A stretch of DNA of 64,000 bases from Rhodospirillales bacterium (GCA_016712375.1 JADJRE010000015.1:52667-116666), one strand, 5' to 3'; counted from the first letter of the stretch, positions 40,801 to 52,450 are shown. The notes: generated by a model from the sequence alone, not told the origin. Numbers and translations are program-made.

Positions 40801-41378
40801 AGGCAGAGCAGGCGGAGGAGATCCTCCGCGAACTGGCCGAGAAGCAACCAGACGCCTATCGCGCCGACTGGGCACTCTCGCTCGCCAACTTAGCGGAAGC
40901 CCGCCTTCGCATGGGGGAAACTTGCGCCGCAATGGCGGACGCGGGCAAGGCAGAAGCGCTATTGCGCCCGGTTGCCGAGCGTTTCCCAAACGTTCAGCGC
41001 GCTTGGCTTGGCTTTGCTCTGCGGCTGCTTGCCGAAGCTCGCCTCGCCGATGGGGACGCTATGTCGGGGTCAGTCGCCGCCCTCGAGTCGACGAGCCTGT
41101 TCCAGGCGTTGTTTGCCGGCCGGGGCGGTTACGAGTGCGACCACCACGGCAAGGCTCTCGTCGTACTTGCGCGTTGCCAAAGTGCTCAGCGTGAGAAGGA
41201 GGCGGCTGTCGCCACCCTGACCCGCGCCGTAGAGGAGATCGGGGGGCATTTCCGCGAACGGCCGCGTCCTCTCGACAGCGTGATGCGTGGCATCGTCACG
41301 GCGTTTCGCGAAATCGATGCCGAAGCGGCGGCGCGATTAATCCCGACTGACATCCTGGAAACGTTGCGGCTCACGTAA
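37812..41378 (+). pseudogene. STAND-like phosphoesterase-NTPase-TPR gene, 3' part (after the IS)
   Basis: Codons 207-1394 of the split gene, in the same phase as the 5' part once one TTAA is kept. It opens with KVALLHHPLDWLHDEERSN and LRGHLHETD, the last histidine ligands of the phosphoesterase domain (His212/213, GHLH 240-243). A P-loop GEGGSGKT follows at restored residues 391-398 and a Walker B-like NCLIVVDFAET near 445. A helical segment comes next, then eight near-identical 46-residue TPR units (about residues 862-1235) and a degenerate TPR tail. An internal GTG at 37932 could start a phosphoesterase-less NTPase-TPR fragment. The protein resembles NTPase-TPR sensors used in antiviral and self/non-self conflict. 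The defence role is inference. Confidence 0.82.
39781..40884 (+). repeat. Eight tandem 138-bp repeats inside the TPR region
   Basis: The phrase ATGCGCTGGCGAAGGC recurs at 39823, 39961, 40099, 40237, 40375, 40513, 40651 and 40789, exactly 138 bases apart, so each unit encodes 46 residues (FEDALAKAEQAEE through KQPDAYRADWA). The first two units are more divergent. Units starting near 40200 and 40476 are nearly identical over 276 bases, which indicates a recent duplication of a two-unit block. Confidence 0.93.
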
Positions 41379-41429
41379 GCCTTTTCGACTGAAGGACTCA
41401 TCCCCTCTCTCCTGGAAAAGCCTTGTTTC

Positions 41430-42667
41430 TCACTCCGCCAGCGTGAACAGTTCGTGCGGTTCGCGCACGCCGCGCAGCGCGTGGAAGCCCAGCGAGACCA
41501 TTGGGTGGGCGACGAGGCGGGCGAGTTCCGCCGACAGGATCACCGGGTGGTCCAGCGTCTTGCTCATCGCCTCGAGGCGCGCCGCTTCGTTGCAGGCGGG
41601 GCCGATGACGGTGAAGTCGAGGCGTTCGGGCGATCCGACGTTGCCCCACATGACGTCGCCCAGGTGCAGGCCGATGCCGAAGCCGAGGCGCCGCTCGCCC
41701 GCCGCCGCGCGCCGCTCGTTCAGATGCGCCATGCGGGCGAGCGCCTCTTTCACCGCCGCCAGCGCCGCCGCCCCGGCCGCGCTGTGCATCGCGCATGTCT
41801 CCGGATGTTCGGAGCGGGCGCCGATCGGGAAGATGGCAAGGATGGCGTCGCCGATGAACTTCAGCACTTCGCCGCCGTGGTGCAGCACCGCGCCCGCCGT
41901 GCACTCGAAGTAATCGTTGAGCAGGTCGAGATACACCGGACGCGGCAGCGCGTCGGCGAGCGCCGTCGAAGAGCGCAGGTCGGAAAACCAGATCACCGCG
42001 AAGATGTCTTCGCCGTCGCCGCGGTGGATCAGCCCCTGCCAGACCCGCTCGCCGGTGAGTTTGCCGAGATAGGTGTCGAGCACGGTGCGCGCGGTGCGTC
42101 GCAGCGCGTGCAGCTCCAGCAGCCGGGCGAGCACCGGCTGCGTCTCCGCCACCGTTTCGAGCTCCGAGGTCGAGAAGCCGCCGGGTTGATCCGGGCGATC
42201 GTCATCGCATGGATACGCCCGTCCTCGAACACCAGCGGCAGCGCCACGTAGTCGGTCGCACCCATCGCCCCCAGCTCCTCCAGAATTGGGAAGTCGTGCG
42301 CGGCCTCGGGGATATCGAGACGGCGGCGCACCGCCCCCGCGCCCTCGAAGATCAGCGCGTAAGGGCTCTTCAGGAACATGTCCTGCTGCAGGACGGTCAG
42401 TGGCGGCCAGAACTTTTCGACCTCGTCGGTATCGCGCCGCCACGTATAGCTGAGGCCAGCCAGCTGCGGATGCATCGTTCGTAGCGTCACGCGCAAACGC
42501 ATCACCGGAATGCCGGCAACGTTCATTGCCCGGCCGAGGCCTTGGGTGAGCTCGCCGAGGGTAGGGAGCGTCCAGCCCTTCTCCCAGAGCCAGCCGACCA
42601 GCGGGTTGCCGGCGCACAGCGCCGCCAGCGGCGCGGTTGGAAGATCGGCGGAAGCTTCGTCCATCAT
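41430..42667 (-). CDS. Class III adenylate/guanylate cyclase, frame broken once
   Basis: About 412 residues after repair. The N-terminal 200 residues contain a GAF-like sensory part (PYALIFEGAGAVRRRLDIPE). The cyclase homology domain is C-terminal: IWFSDLRSSTALAD (first metal Asp), GGEVLKFIGDAILAIFPIG (second metal Asp), and GIGLHLGDVMWGNVGSPERLDFTVIGPACNEAARLE. The ATG pair at 42667 is preceded by GGGAGAGG. The frame breaks at 42191-42192, and one added G joins IAR to DQPGGFSTSELETV. It is divergent from the M20 gene. The nucleotide product, cAMP or cGMP, cannot be decided by eye. Confidence 0.88.
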
Positions 42668-42807
42668 CCTCTCCCGGCGAAGTGGCCGCGATTTTGTGGG
42701 AGTATGGGGCCGGGGGGCGGCTACCTCCAGTCCCTCCCACTGGCCCGGCGCTCGGCGAGGCGCCATCTTCGTCGTTATGCCGGGATCGGCGATGCAGGGA
42801 GCATGGC

Positions 42808-43974
42808 ATGGCGAAGATCGAGAGCGGCGGAGACTTGCACGCGGCAATGACCGCCTGGCGGCGGCACTTGCACGCGCATCCGGAGACGGCGTTCGAAGAG
42901 CACGCCACGGCGGCTTTCATCGCCGAGCGGCTGGAAAGTTTCGGGGGCATTGCGGTCGAGCGCGGCATCGCCGGCACTGGCGTTGTCGGAACGTTGCGCA
43001 ATGGCGATGGACCAGGCATTGGACTGCGTGCCGACATGGACGCGCTGGGATTCCAGGAAGAGAACGTCTTCGCTCACCGCTCAACGCATCCCGGCAAGAT
43101 GCACGCCTGCGGCCACGACGGCCATTCCGCCATGCTCCTGGGTGCGGCCAAGTATCTTGCCGATACTCGAGCCTTTCGTGGCACCGTGCGGTTCATCTTC
43201 CAGCCGGCGGAAGAGAACGAGGCGGGGGGTCGGGCGATGGTCGAGGACGGGCTGTTTTCCCGCTTCCCGGTCGATGCGGTCTACGGCCTGCACAACTGGC
43301 CGGGCCTGCCGGTGGGCCGCATGGCGCTGGCGGCGGGGCCGATGATGGCGTCATGCGACCTGTTCGAGATCACGCTGCTGGGACGTGGCTGTCACGCGGC
43401 GATGCCGCATCTGGGCAGCGACACGGTGCTCGCATCCGCCGCGGTGACGTTGGCGCTGCACGCGCTGACCGGCCGGCTGGTCGACGCGCAGGATGCAGCG
43501 GTGCTCTCGGTCACCCAGGCGCATGCCGGCGACACCTGGAATGTGCTGCCGGAGCGCGCCGTGCTGCGCGGAACCGTCCGCGCCTTCCGCCAGGGCGTGC
43601 AGGATGTCCTGGAAGCGGCCATTGGCGAAACTGCAAGGGGGATCGCGGCGGCGCATCGCTGTACCGCCGAAGTCGTCTATGATCGGCGATATCCGGCGAC
43701 CGTCAACGACCCCGAAGCGACCCGGCGGGCGGCCGCCGCCGCGGCGCGGGCGCTGGGTGACGCAGCGATCGAGCATGCGCCGCGCCCCAGCATGGGCTCG
43801 GAAGACTTTGCCTTCATGCTGCGTGAGCGGCCCGGCTGCTACGTCTGGCTTGGGAACGGCACGACTGACAGCGGCCGGGTGCTGCACAATCCTCACTACG
43901 ACTTCAACGACGCGATATTGCCGATTGGCGCCGGCTGGTGGGCCACCCTGGTGGAGTGCGAGCTGCCTCTTTAA
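42808..43974 (+). CDS. M20-family amidohydrolase (hippurate hydrolase-like)
   Basis: A 388-residue zinc-dependent amidohydrolase. The metal motif MHACGHDGHSAMLLGAAKYL, the acidic pair in FQPAEENEAGG, and GLHNWPGLPVG are all present, together with a dimerisation domain around ITLLGRGCHAAMPH. The end PRPSMGSEDFAFMLRERPGCY holds another ligand. Such enzymes deacylate N-acyl amino acids. The specific substrate is not set by the sequence. Start MAKIES at 42808 is the family start. The frame is open upstream through the cyclase promoter. Confidence 0.92.
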   Translation: MAKIESGGDLHAAMTAWRRHLHAHPETAFEEHATAAFIAERLESFGGIAVERGIAGTGVVGTLRNGDGPGIGLRADMDALGFQEENVFAHRSTHPGKMHACGHDGHSAMLLGAAKYLADTRAFRGTVRFIFQPAEENEAGGRAMVEDGLFSRFPVDAVYGLHNWPGLPVGRMALAAGPMMASCDLFEITLLGRGCHAAMPHLGSDTVLASAAVTLALHALTGRLVDAQDAAVLSVTQAHAGDTWNVLPERAVLRGTVRAFRQGVQDVLEAAIGETARGIAAAHRCTAEVVYDRRYPATVNDPEATRRAAAAAARALGDAAIEHAPRPSMGSEDFAFMLRERPGCYVWLGNGTTDSGRVLHNPHYDFNDAILPIGAGWWATLVECELPL

Positions 43975-44213
43975 TGCGCAAAACGATTAGCCGGCGGCAG
44001 CTCGACGGCGTTTGTCTCCGACGCGGCGAAGGGTCAATAGACAACATCACTGGCCGACCTTCGCCTCGCGCATCGCTGCCGGCGGCAAAGCACGCTTCTC
44101 CCGTTATCTTCTGTTGGGTAGTCTTAAGGAGAAATTGCCATCCAACCGCCTTCGCCTGGTCGAAAGGTAAGGTGGCCGTCCCCTTCCACAGGGGCGGGCG
44201 TCGCGAGAAGGGC

Positions 44214-44678
44214 ATGTCTGAGCGGTTCGTTGCCGATCCAGTTGCCGAGAACTTGGGCTCCTCAGATCGTGGGCAGGATGAGGCGTCCGCGCAGGAACCG
44301 CCTGAGGACGGCACTGACGAGCGGCTGCCGCTGGTAGCACATTGCCGCCGAGAACTGCTTGCCAGCATTTATGCGACCTTCAAGGCAGCCGAGATCGGCG
44401 TGGCGGGGCTCCGCGTGCACAATGCCGCGGCGTTCGCCTTGGCACTAACCGCGATCGAGGATGCGTTCGCGCTCTACCGCGCCCGCCGGAGTTGCCGCAG
44501 TACGATCGCGTTGCTGGCAGTAGAGCGCGACCACGCCGTGTACATGGCCCGCGAGACGGTCCGTCGGATCGGGCTGATGGCGCGGATCGGCCGTGAGGTG
44601 GGCGAGGAGACAGCCTATCCGCTGCGCATGCGTTTCGAGGTTGTCCTCGAAAGTCTACGCCGCGTGGTCTTCTTCTAA
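44214..44678 (+). CDS. Phasin-like protein
   Basis: A 154-residue protein. An acidic disordered N-terminus of about 40 residues is followed by amphipathic helices with ATFKAAEIGVAGLRVHNAAA and AVYMARETVRRIGLMARIGREVGEE. This arrangement resembles the phasin superfamily that coats polyhydroxyalkanoate granules, and the lack of Cys and membrane segments fits. Start MSERF at 44214 follows GAGAAGGGC. Its position just upstream of clpS is consistent with a stress or storage role, but the family match is weak. Confidence 0.5.
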   Translation: MSERFVADPVAENLGSSDRGQDEASAQEPPEDGTDERLPLVAHCRRELLASIYATFKAAEIGVAGLRVHNAAAFALALTAIEDAFALYRARRSCRSTIALLAVERDHAVYMARETVRRIGLMARIGREVGEETAYPLRMRFEVVLESLRRVVFF

Positions 44679-44859
44679 CTCCTTTTGCCGCCTCGCAGGA
44701 TTTGCCTTACCCCCAGTCCGGCGCCGTGCGGGGAACCAAACCTCTCCGTTACAGGGCTTTTACCGCGAGCGAAAATGAATATATTCGTGGGGTGGAGCCC
44801 TTGAGGCGTCGGCGCGTTAATTGCATAGAACATGCATCAGGCGAGAGACCGCGAGCAGC

Positions 44860-45198
44860 ATGAGCCGACCTGACAGGCGAAACCCAGACGGCACTCCTTC
44901 GACCGGCGTCGTGACAAAATCGCGCGCCAAGACGAAGAAGCCGGCGATGTACAAGGTGCTGATGCTCAATGATGACTACACGCCGATGGAGTTCGTCGTG
45001 CATGTCCTGGAGCGATTCTTCGCCAAGAACCACGAGGACGCGGTGCGCATCATGCTGCACGTCCACCATCGTGGTGTCGGCGTATGCGGCGTATTCACTT
45101 ATGAGATCGCAGAGACCAAGGTAAACCAGGTGATGGATCTGGCGCGCCAGCATCAGCACCCGCTGCAGTGCACGATCGAAAAAGACGGAACGGACTAG
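44860..45198 (+). CDS. clpS: ATP-dependent Clp protease adaptor ClpS
   Basis: A 112-residue adaptor that presents N-degron substrates to ClpA. It has MYKVLMLNDDYTPMEFVVHVLERFF, the NDDYTPMEFV stretch binding the N-terminal residue, and the conserved HHRGVGVCGVFTYEIAETKV. An unstructured Lys/Arg-rich N-terminus of about 30 residues precedes the fold. Start ATG at 44860. clpA begins 11 bases after the stop, the usual pair. Confidence 0.95.
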   Translation: MSRPDRRNPDGTPSTGVVTKSRAKTKKPAMYKVLMLNDDYTPMEFVVHVLERFFAKNHEDAVRIMLHVHHRGVGVCGVFTYEIAETKVNQVMDLARQHQHPLQCTIEKDGTD

Positions 45199-45208
45199 GG
45201 ACCGCAAG

Positions 45209-47521
<2,313 letters not shown>

Positions 47522-47547
47522 TCGCTGCCAGGCCAGCGCAAGATCCG

Positions 47548-47576
47548 GAGGCGCCGCCCACAAAGGACGGCGCCTC
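47548..47576. terminator. Terminator-like hairpin after clpA
   Basis: A nine-base stem, GAGGCGCCG with CGGCGCCTC, around an 11-base loop, lies between the convergent ends of clpA and the SleB-type hydrolase. It probably serves both directions. Confidence 0.6.
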
Positions 47577-47622
47577 TCGCGCTTGGGGAGCAGGCTGAGC
47601 GTGGCTTCCGGTGCAGGTAGGG

Positions 47623-48495
47623 CTACTGAACATCGGCTGCCGGGGCGGCCTCGCCTTCGTCACCGCCCGGCCAGCCTTCCGGGGCCGCCGCTGCGTAGGC
47701 GCCTTCCCCTGCGTACGCGTCATTTTCGGCATAGGCATAGGCGGTCTGGTAGGCGGCGGCCGTCGCTTCGTCGCGGCGGCGGTCGCGCGCGGACGCTAGA
47801 TTCACTGCTGCTTGCCAGTCGTAGAAGCGGTGATCGCCGATCTCAGCGACCGGAATGGTGCCGCCGAAGTCGACGAGATAATGCGAGACGGATCCCCGCG
47901 CCACCCGGGCAGCGACAATATTCGCATTCTGGAAGAACAGGGCGCCGTTGGTGAGATCGGGAAGCCGGCCGGCAAGGATTAGATTGAGCACGGTGTCAAA
48001 CTGGATGCTCTGGCTGTAGTCAAGCGGCGGCAGGCGGCGCCAGCCGCCGACTCTGGTTGCCGGCTCGAACTGATTGGGCGCGTCGATCACCGCCTGCACA
48101 GTGCCCTGGAACAGTCCAGAGTTCACCCGGTTGAGGACGCAGAAGATGACCGCGGCGATTCCTTCCTCGCCCTGATTGCCGGCTTCAGCGTAGGCGATGC
48201 GGCCGATCGCCTCCCGGTCGTCGGCGCTCAGCGCGAAGGGCAGTCCAGCCGTGCCGGCAGAAGCCGAGGTGTACGCGCGCGAATCGCTGCGGCCGGCGTA
48301 GTCCTGGATGCACCGGGCATTGGGATCGGCGATCATTGAACACGGGGGAAGATCCGAGTCTGCGACCGACATCCCCCCCGCGTAGGTCGGCTGGTGGGCG
48401 GAAGATCCGTCATCGCCTGGACTGGCACAGCCGGACGCGGCCAGCATGATGGCAGCAGCGGCAACGATGATGTACCCGCTCGACCGCTCGACCAT
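47623..48495 (-). CDS. SleB-type cell wall hydrolase, lipoprotein
   Basis: A 290-residue exported protein. The signal IIVAAAAIMLAASGC is a lipobox, so it should be membrane-anchored. The hydrolase domain (residues about 90-225) has REAIGRIAYAEAGNQGEEG with the Glu of AEAG that is catalytic in SleB/CwlJ-type amidases, and VIFCVLNRVNSG. The tail is Ala/Tyr/Glu-rich low complexity. The ATG at 48495 is preceded by GGAGAGG, so I prefer it to the longer frame. It lies downstream of the diguanylate cyclase gene on the same strand with a 121-base gap. A role in peptidoglycan remodelling is likely. Confidence 0.85.
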   Translation of the reverse strand: MVERSSGYIIVAAAAIMLAASGCASPGDDGSSAHQPTYAGGMSVADSDLPPCSMIADPNARCIQDYAGRSDSRAYTSASAGTAGLPFALSADDREAIGRIAYAEAGNQGEEGIAAVIFCVLNRVNSGLFQGTVQAVIDAPNQFEPATRVGGWRRLPPLDYSQSIQFDTVLNLILAGRLPDLTNGALFFQNANIVAARVARGSVSHYLVDFGGTIPVAEIGDHRFYDWQAAVNLASARDRRRDEATAAAYQTAYAYAENDAYAGEGAYAAAAPEGWPGGDEGEAAPAADVQ

Positions 48496-48616
48496 TCTCG
48501 CCTCTCCTCGGCGCAGTTCGGAATGCGAATGATTGCACCGCTCCGCCTCGGGCGCAAACTTCGCATTACGGCTATCGTCCAGCCGAGCGTCGCGTGGGGG
48601 TGTTAGCTTCAAGCGG

Positions 48617-51160
48617 TTATGCCGTCCGGGCGTGGCTCCGCGACCAGTCTTCGCACCAGGCAAAGAACGCGTCAGCAGTCAACGGACGGCCGAAATAAAA
48701 GCCTTGCGCGAGATCGCAGCCGCGCCGGCGGATGAACTCGACGTGTTCCGCCGTCTCGACGCCCTCGCCAATGACACGCATCCCGAGTTGGTGCGACATG
48801 GCAATGATGGTCTCGACGACGGTAGCGTCGCCGGCGTCCTGGCCGGCACTGGTGACAAATGATTTGTCAATCTTCACCGAATCTACCGGCAGCTGCTTGA
48901 TGTAACTGAGACTGGAATACCCGGTGCCGAAGTCATCGAGCGCAAGTCGAACGCCCATTCGGTCGATAACGCGGAGCGCCGCCAACATCTCGTCGAAGTC
49001 ACTCATCAGGCAGCTTTCGGTGATCTCCAGCTCGAGTGCGGCCGGCGGGATGCCGTGCGCGACAAGAGCCTGCGTTACCGCGTCGACCAGCCCCTTGCCG
49101 CGTAGCTGCCGCGACGAGATGTTGACCGACATCGTCAGATGCGTCAGTCCGGCGCGTCTCCACTCACCCAGCTGCCGGCAGGCGGTATCCAATATCCAGC
49201 GGCCGACAGGAACGATCAGGCCGGTATCTTCGGCGAGAGGCACGAATCGGTCAGGCGGAAACACGCCCAGATGTGGGTTTGCCCACCGCAGAAGCGCTTC
49301 AGCGCTGACGATCTGCAGCGATCGCAGATCGATAATCGGCTGAAAATGCAGCACGAACTCGTCGCGCTCCAAAGCGCGCAGGAGCTGTCCCTCGATCCGC
49401 ATCCGCTCCGCCGCCTGCTCGTTCAGTTCGGTGGTGAAATGCTGAAAGGTGTTCCGCCCAAGCTCTTTGGCCCGATACATTGCTGCATCAGCGTTCTGCA
49501 ACAGCATTGCCGGGTCTGTGCTGTCGTTGGGAAAGACGGTGACGCCGATAGATGCAGTGACGAACGCCTCGTTGACGCCGAGAACGAACGGGTCGGAAAA
49601 GACATTGAGGATCTTGTTGGCCACCGCCTCTGTATCGCCAGGGTTGGTGATGTTTGGCAAGATAACCGCGAACTCATCGCCGCCGAAACGGGCAACCGTG
49701 TCCTCCTCGCGGACACATCCGCGGATTCGTTCGGCCGCCATCCGCAGCAGCCGATCGCCCGTCGCGTGTCCCCATGTGTCGTTGATCTTCTTGAACTGGT
49801 CGAGGTCGATGAACAGCACGCCGCCGCAGTGGTTGTGGCGCAGCGTTCCAAGTACCGCGGCTCGGAGCCGGTCGAGCGCTAAAGAGCGATTCGGCAGGCC
49901 GGTAATTTCGTCAAAATTAGCCTGCCGATGCAGCCGCTCCTCGTAAGCCTTGCGCAACGAGATGTCGGCGACCGTGGATTGAAGCGCCGGACGGCCGCCC
50001 CAGCTTACTGCTTGTGTTTGCATCTCCACCCAGATGGCGGTGCGATCCTCGCGCACGCACTCGAATTCATGGGGTCCGGGAACTGCACCGTTCTCGGTGA
50101 GCGTGAGCAGGCGCTGCCGACGGAGCTGCTCGTTCGGGGCAAACAAGCGCTCCAGCGACGGCAGCTGCAGAACGTCGTCTTCTTTCTCGAAGCCGAAGAT
50201 GCGGGCGAAAGTGCGGTTGGCGAAAATGGGGACGCCGTCGCGTTCAATGACGATGCCAAGCACCGATCCTTCAATCAGGCTGCGGAATCGCTGTTCGCTC
50301 TCGCTGATTTCGCGTTCGACACGCTTGCGTTCAGTGATGTCAACGGAAACGGTAACAACCTGCTCGTAGCCGCCGCCAAAGCTCCCAAGCGGAGCCTTGG
50401 TCGTCAACAAGACCCTTTGGCTGCCACCTCGATCGCTGACCGTCTCCTCTATTCCGAGCATCTGTTCGCCCGATTCGACCACCCGACGATCTAGTTGGCG
50501 ATGCCGGCGACAGTACTCCAGATCGACAGGCTTTTCCTTGCCGGGCGCCAATCCTTCATCGATATCGAAAAAGCTTGCGTGGGCGGTGTTGTGGAAAACG
50601 ATGCGGCCGCGGACGTCGGTGACGCGCAGCAGTGCCGGCACAGAGTTGACGACGCGCCGCAGGTGCCGCTCACGCTCGCGGAGCGCTTCGGCGTGTTGGC
50701 GCGTGCGGATCGCCAACTCGTCTTCCAATAACGACGCGCGGCATGTCAGGGCTCGTTGGTAGCGTCCCAGCGTGATTAGATTACGTGCTCGGGTGCGGAA
50801 TTCATGAGCGTCCACCGGGCTGAGCGGGAAGTCGCTGGCGCCGATGTCCAATGCCCGGTACCGGAACTCCCGATCCTCGAATGCGGTGACGACGATGATC
50901 GGCACCAACTCGAGGGCCGGCGTTTGCCGGCAGCGGAGGATAAACTCTTCCCCGGAGATGATCGGCATGACGAAGTCGGTGACGATCAGGTCAGGCGTTC
51001 TTTCTGCAACTGAGCTGAGCGCTTCGACGGGTGAGGTGAATGTTCGAACTTCGACGTCGTTATCAACGTCGCCGGCAAACCGCTCCAAAATACGCAGGTT
51101 GAGCGTCTGGTCATCGATAATAACGATGCTGGTCACGGTGCTTTCCGCAGCGGGTTGCAT
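48617..51160 (-). CDS. Response regulator with PAS-PAS-GGDEF-EAL (c-di-GMP turnover)
   Basis: An 847-residue protein. It has a REC domain (1-130), two PAS domains (about 165-285 and 290-410), GGDEF (about 425-580) and EAL (about 590-840). The REC phospho-acceptor Asp is in LIVTDFVMP, but the usual Lys of the KP turn is replaced (SPVD). GGDEF (VARFGGDEFAVIL) and EAL (AEALLRW, with DDFGTGYSSLSYI and KIDKSF) are both intact, so synthesis and breakdown of c-di-GMP are both possible. It is divergent from rpfF and sits in the place where a c-di-GMP output would be expected in an Rpf locus. Confidence 0.9.
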   Translation of the reverse strand: MQPAAESTVTSIVIIDDQTLNLRILERFAGDVDNDVEVRTFTSPVEALSSVAERTPDLIVTDFVMPIISGEEFILRCRQTPALELVPIIVVTAFEDREFRYRALDIGASDFPLSPVDAHEFRTRARNLITLGRYQRALTCRASLLEDELAIRTRQHAEALRERERHLRRVVNSVPALLRVTDVRGRIVFHNTAHASFFDIDEGLAPGKEKPVDLEYCRRHRQLDRRVVESGEQMLGIEETVSDRGGSQRVLLTTKAPLGSFGGGYEQVVTVSVDITERKRVEREISESEQRFRSLIEGSVLGIVIERDGVPIFANRTFARIFGFEKEDDVLQLPSLERLFAPNEQLRRQRLLTLTENGAVPGPHEFECVREDRTAIWVEMQTQAVSWGGRPALQSTVADISLRKAYEERLHRQANFDEITGLPNRSLALDRLRAAVLGTLRHNHCGGVLFIDLDQFKKINDTWGHATGDRLLRMAAERIRGCVREEDTVARFGGDEFAVILPNITNPGDTEAVANKILNVFSDPFVLGVNEAFVTASIGVTVFPNDSTDPAMLLQNADAAMYRAKELGRNTFQHFTTELNEQAAERMRIEGQLLRALERDEFVLHFQPIIDLRSLQIVSAEALLRWANPHLGVFPPDRFVPLAEDTGLIVPVGRWILDTACRQLGEWRRAGLTHLTMSVNISSRQLRGKGLVDAVTQALVAHGIPPAALELEITESCLMSDFDEMLAALRVIDRMGVRLALDDFGTGYSSLSYIKQLPVDSVKIDKSFVTSAGQDAGDATVVETIIAMSHQLGMRVIGEGVETAEHVEFIRRRGCDLAQGFYFGRPLTADAFFAWCEDWSRSHARTA

Positions 51161-51393
51161 GCCTCTCGACGGATGAGCGGCGGAGTGCCCACGGCAAACG
51201 ATTCGATTTCAACCCGTTTCTGCAATCCGCCACCGCCCGAAGGTTGCCGCCCTGAGGTTCGCCCTCAATCCGGCCGACTTCTATTTCGATAACCCAAATG
51301 GGGGCCAATATGGCGACGATAGGTAACAAGGTAGTGTATAAGGGGGCATGCGCAGAAATCGCAATACATGAATCGCGCACAGCGATAATACCT

Positions 51394-51400
51394 AGGAGGG
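51394..51400 (+). promoter_or_regulatory. Strong ribosome-binding site of rpfF
   Basis: AGGAGGG six bases before the ATG at 51407, the best Shine-Dalgarno match in the neighbourhood. It fixes the start of rpfF. Confidence 0.75.
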
Positions 51401-51406
51401 AAGTAA

Positions 51407-52363
51407 ATGTCTTACCTGGCATATCAACCAGAGGTTTGGTCAGAAGCTTCAAGCCGTGGCGCAGACAGCATCGGTAACGCCTCGGCGCTAACGGACGCCT
51501 CCGCAGTCCCGCCAGTTCCATGCTTGCCCGAACTCGTGACCGAGCACGATCGCTGCAGGAGAATACTTTGGCAGTTTATGAAACCCAATGGCCGGCCCAG
51601 CTTCACTCCCGGGTTGCTCCGTGACATGACGCAGGTGCTTGATAGAGTCGAGGCGAGGTTCGCCGCCGCGGCGAACGATCGCGATGCAGGCATCAGCTTC
51701 CTCGTACTGGCATCGCACCTTCCCGGAATCTTCAACCTTGGCGGCGATCTTCCTCTCTTCATGCAAGCAATCGAACGCCAGGATCGGGAGCGGCTGCTGT
51801 GGTATGCGCGCATTTGCGCCGCCGGCCAGTATCGACGGGCGAATGGCATGGGTCTTCCAATCTGCACGGTGGCATTGGTGCAGGGAGATGCGCTCGGCGG
51901 CGGCTTCGAAGCGGCTCTCGCTCACGACGTGATCATCGCTGAACGCAGCGCGAGTTTTGGCCTGCCGGAGGTGCTGTTCAACTTGTTCCCCGGCATGGGC
52001 GCTTACAGCTTCCTGGTACGCCGGGTGGAGCCAGCGCGCGCCGAACGGATGATCCTTAGCGGTCGCATCTGGTCGGCAGAAGAGTTGCACGAACTCGGCA
52101 TCGTGGATCGACTGGCCGAAGACGGCAGGGGTGTCGACGCCGTTCACGCCTTCGTCCACGAGTTCGAACGGGCTGGGCCGGCCCGCCGGGCGCTGCTTCG
52201 GGCTCGCCGCATCGTCAACCCGGTCGGGCTGCAGGAGTTGACCCAGATCGCTGAGCTGTGGGCGGAGGCTGCGCTGGAGCTGAAAACCGCCGATCTACGC
52301 CGCATGCGACATCTCGCTCGAGCACAGGACAAGCGCTGCAGCCTGCAAAATGGCCACGCCTGA
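51407..52363 (+). CDS. rpfF: RpfF-like diffusible signal factor synthase
   Basis: A 318-residue crotonase-fold enzyme. Two acidic residues sit where RpfF has its catalytic pair: Glu168 in GDALGGGFEAALAHDVIIAE and Glu188 in SFGLPEVLFNLFPGMGAYSFL, 20 residues apart as in RpfF. In RpfF, dehydratase and thioesterase steps convert 3-hydroxyacyl-ACP into a cis-2-enoic fatty acid signal. An N-terminal extension of about 45 residues is present. Start ATG with AGGAGGG. It converges on the RpfC-like kinase gene and diverges from the c-di-GMP regulator. Length and motifs make an ordinary enoyl-CoA hydratase unlikely. The chain length of the signal is not inferable. Confidence 0.85.
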   Translation: MSYLAYQPEVWSEASSRGADSIGNASALTDASAVPPVPCLPELVTEHDRCRRILWQFMKPNGRPSFTPGLLRDMTQVLDRVEARFAAAANDRDAGISFLVLASHLPGIFNLGGDLPLFMQAIERQDRERLLWYARICAAGQYRRANGMGLPICTVALVQGDALGGGFEAALAHDVIIAERSASFGLPEVLFNLFPGMGAYSFLVRRVEPARAERMILSGRIWSAEELHELGIVDRLAEDGRGVDAVHAFVHEFERAGPARRALLRARRIVNPVGLQELTQIAELWAEAALELKTADLRRMRHLARAQDKRCSLQNGHA

Positions 52364-52450
52364 TCTTTGCGCAATTGCGCCACCCATCGTGGGTTGTTGA
52401 GGCGAACAGAGTGATGCGACGCGGACCTAAATAAGTGCGGTGGGACCACG

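Noticed and set aside
39747..40847. Long antisense open frames (366 and 236 codons) across the TPR repeats
   Set aside because: They are mirror frames of a perfectly in-phase 138-bp repeat, so one open unit makes all units open. They have no start signal or family match.
39781..40884. CRISPR-like regular spacing
   Set aside because: The units are directly adjacent, code for TPR helices in frame and have no spacers.
37932..41378. Independent gene beginning at the internal GTG 37932
   Set aside because: The upstream codons back to the IS junction are clear phosphoesterase sequence in the same frame, so this is the 3' part of the split gene. A secondary start is possible but unsupported.
47623..48495. 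Spore germination role for the SleB-type hydrolase
   Set aside because: The fold also occurs in non-sporulating proteobacteria as a cell-wall enzyme, and the context here is signalling.
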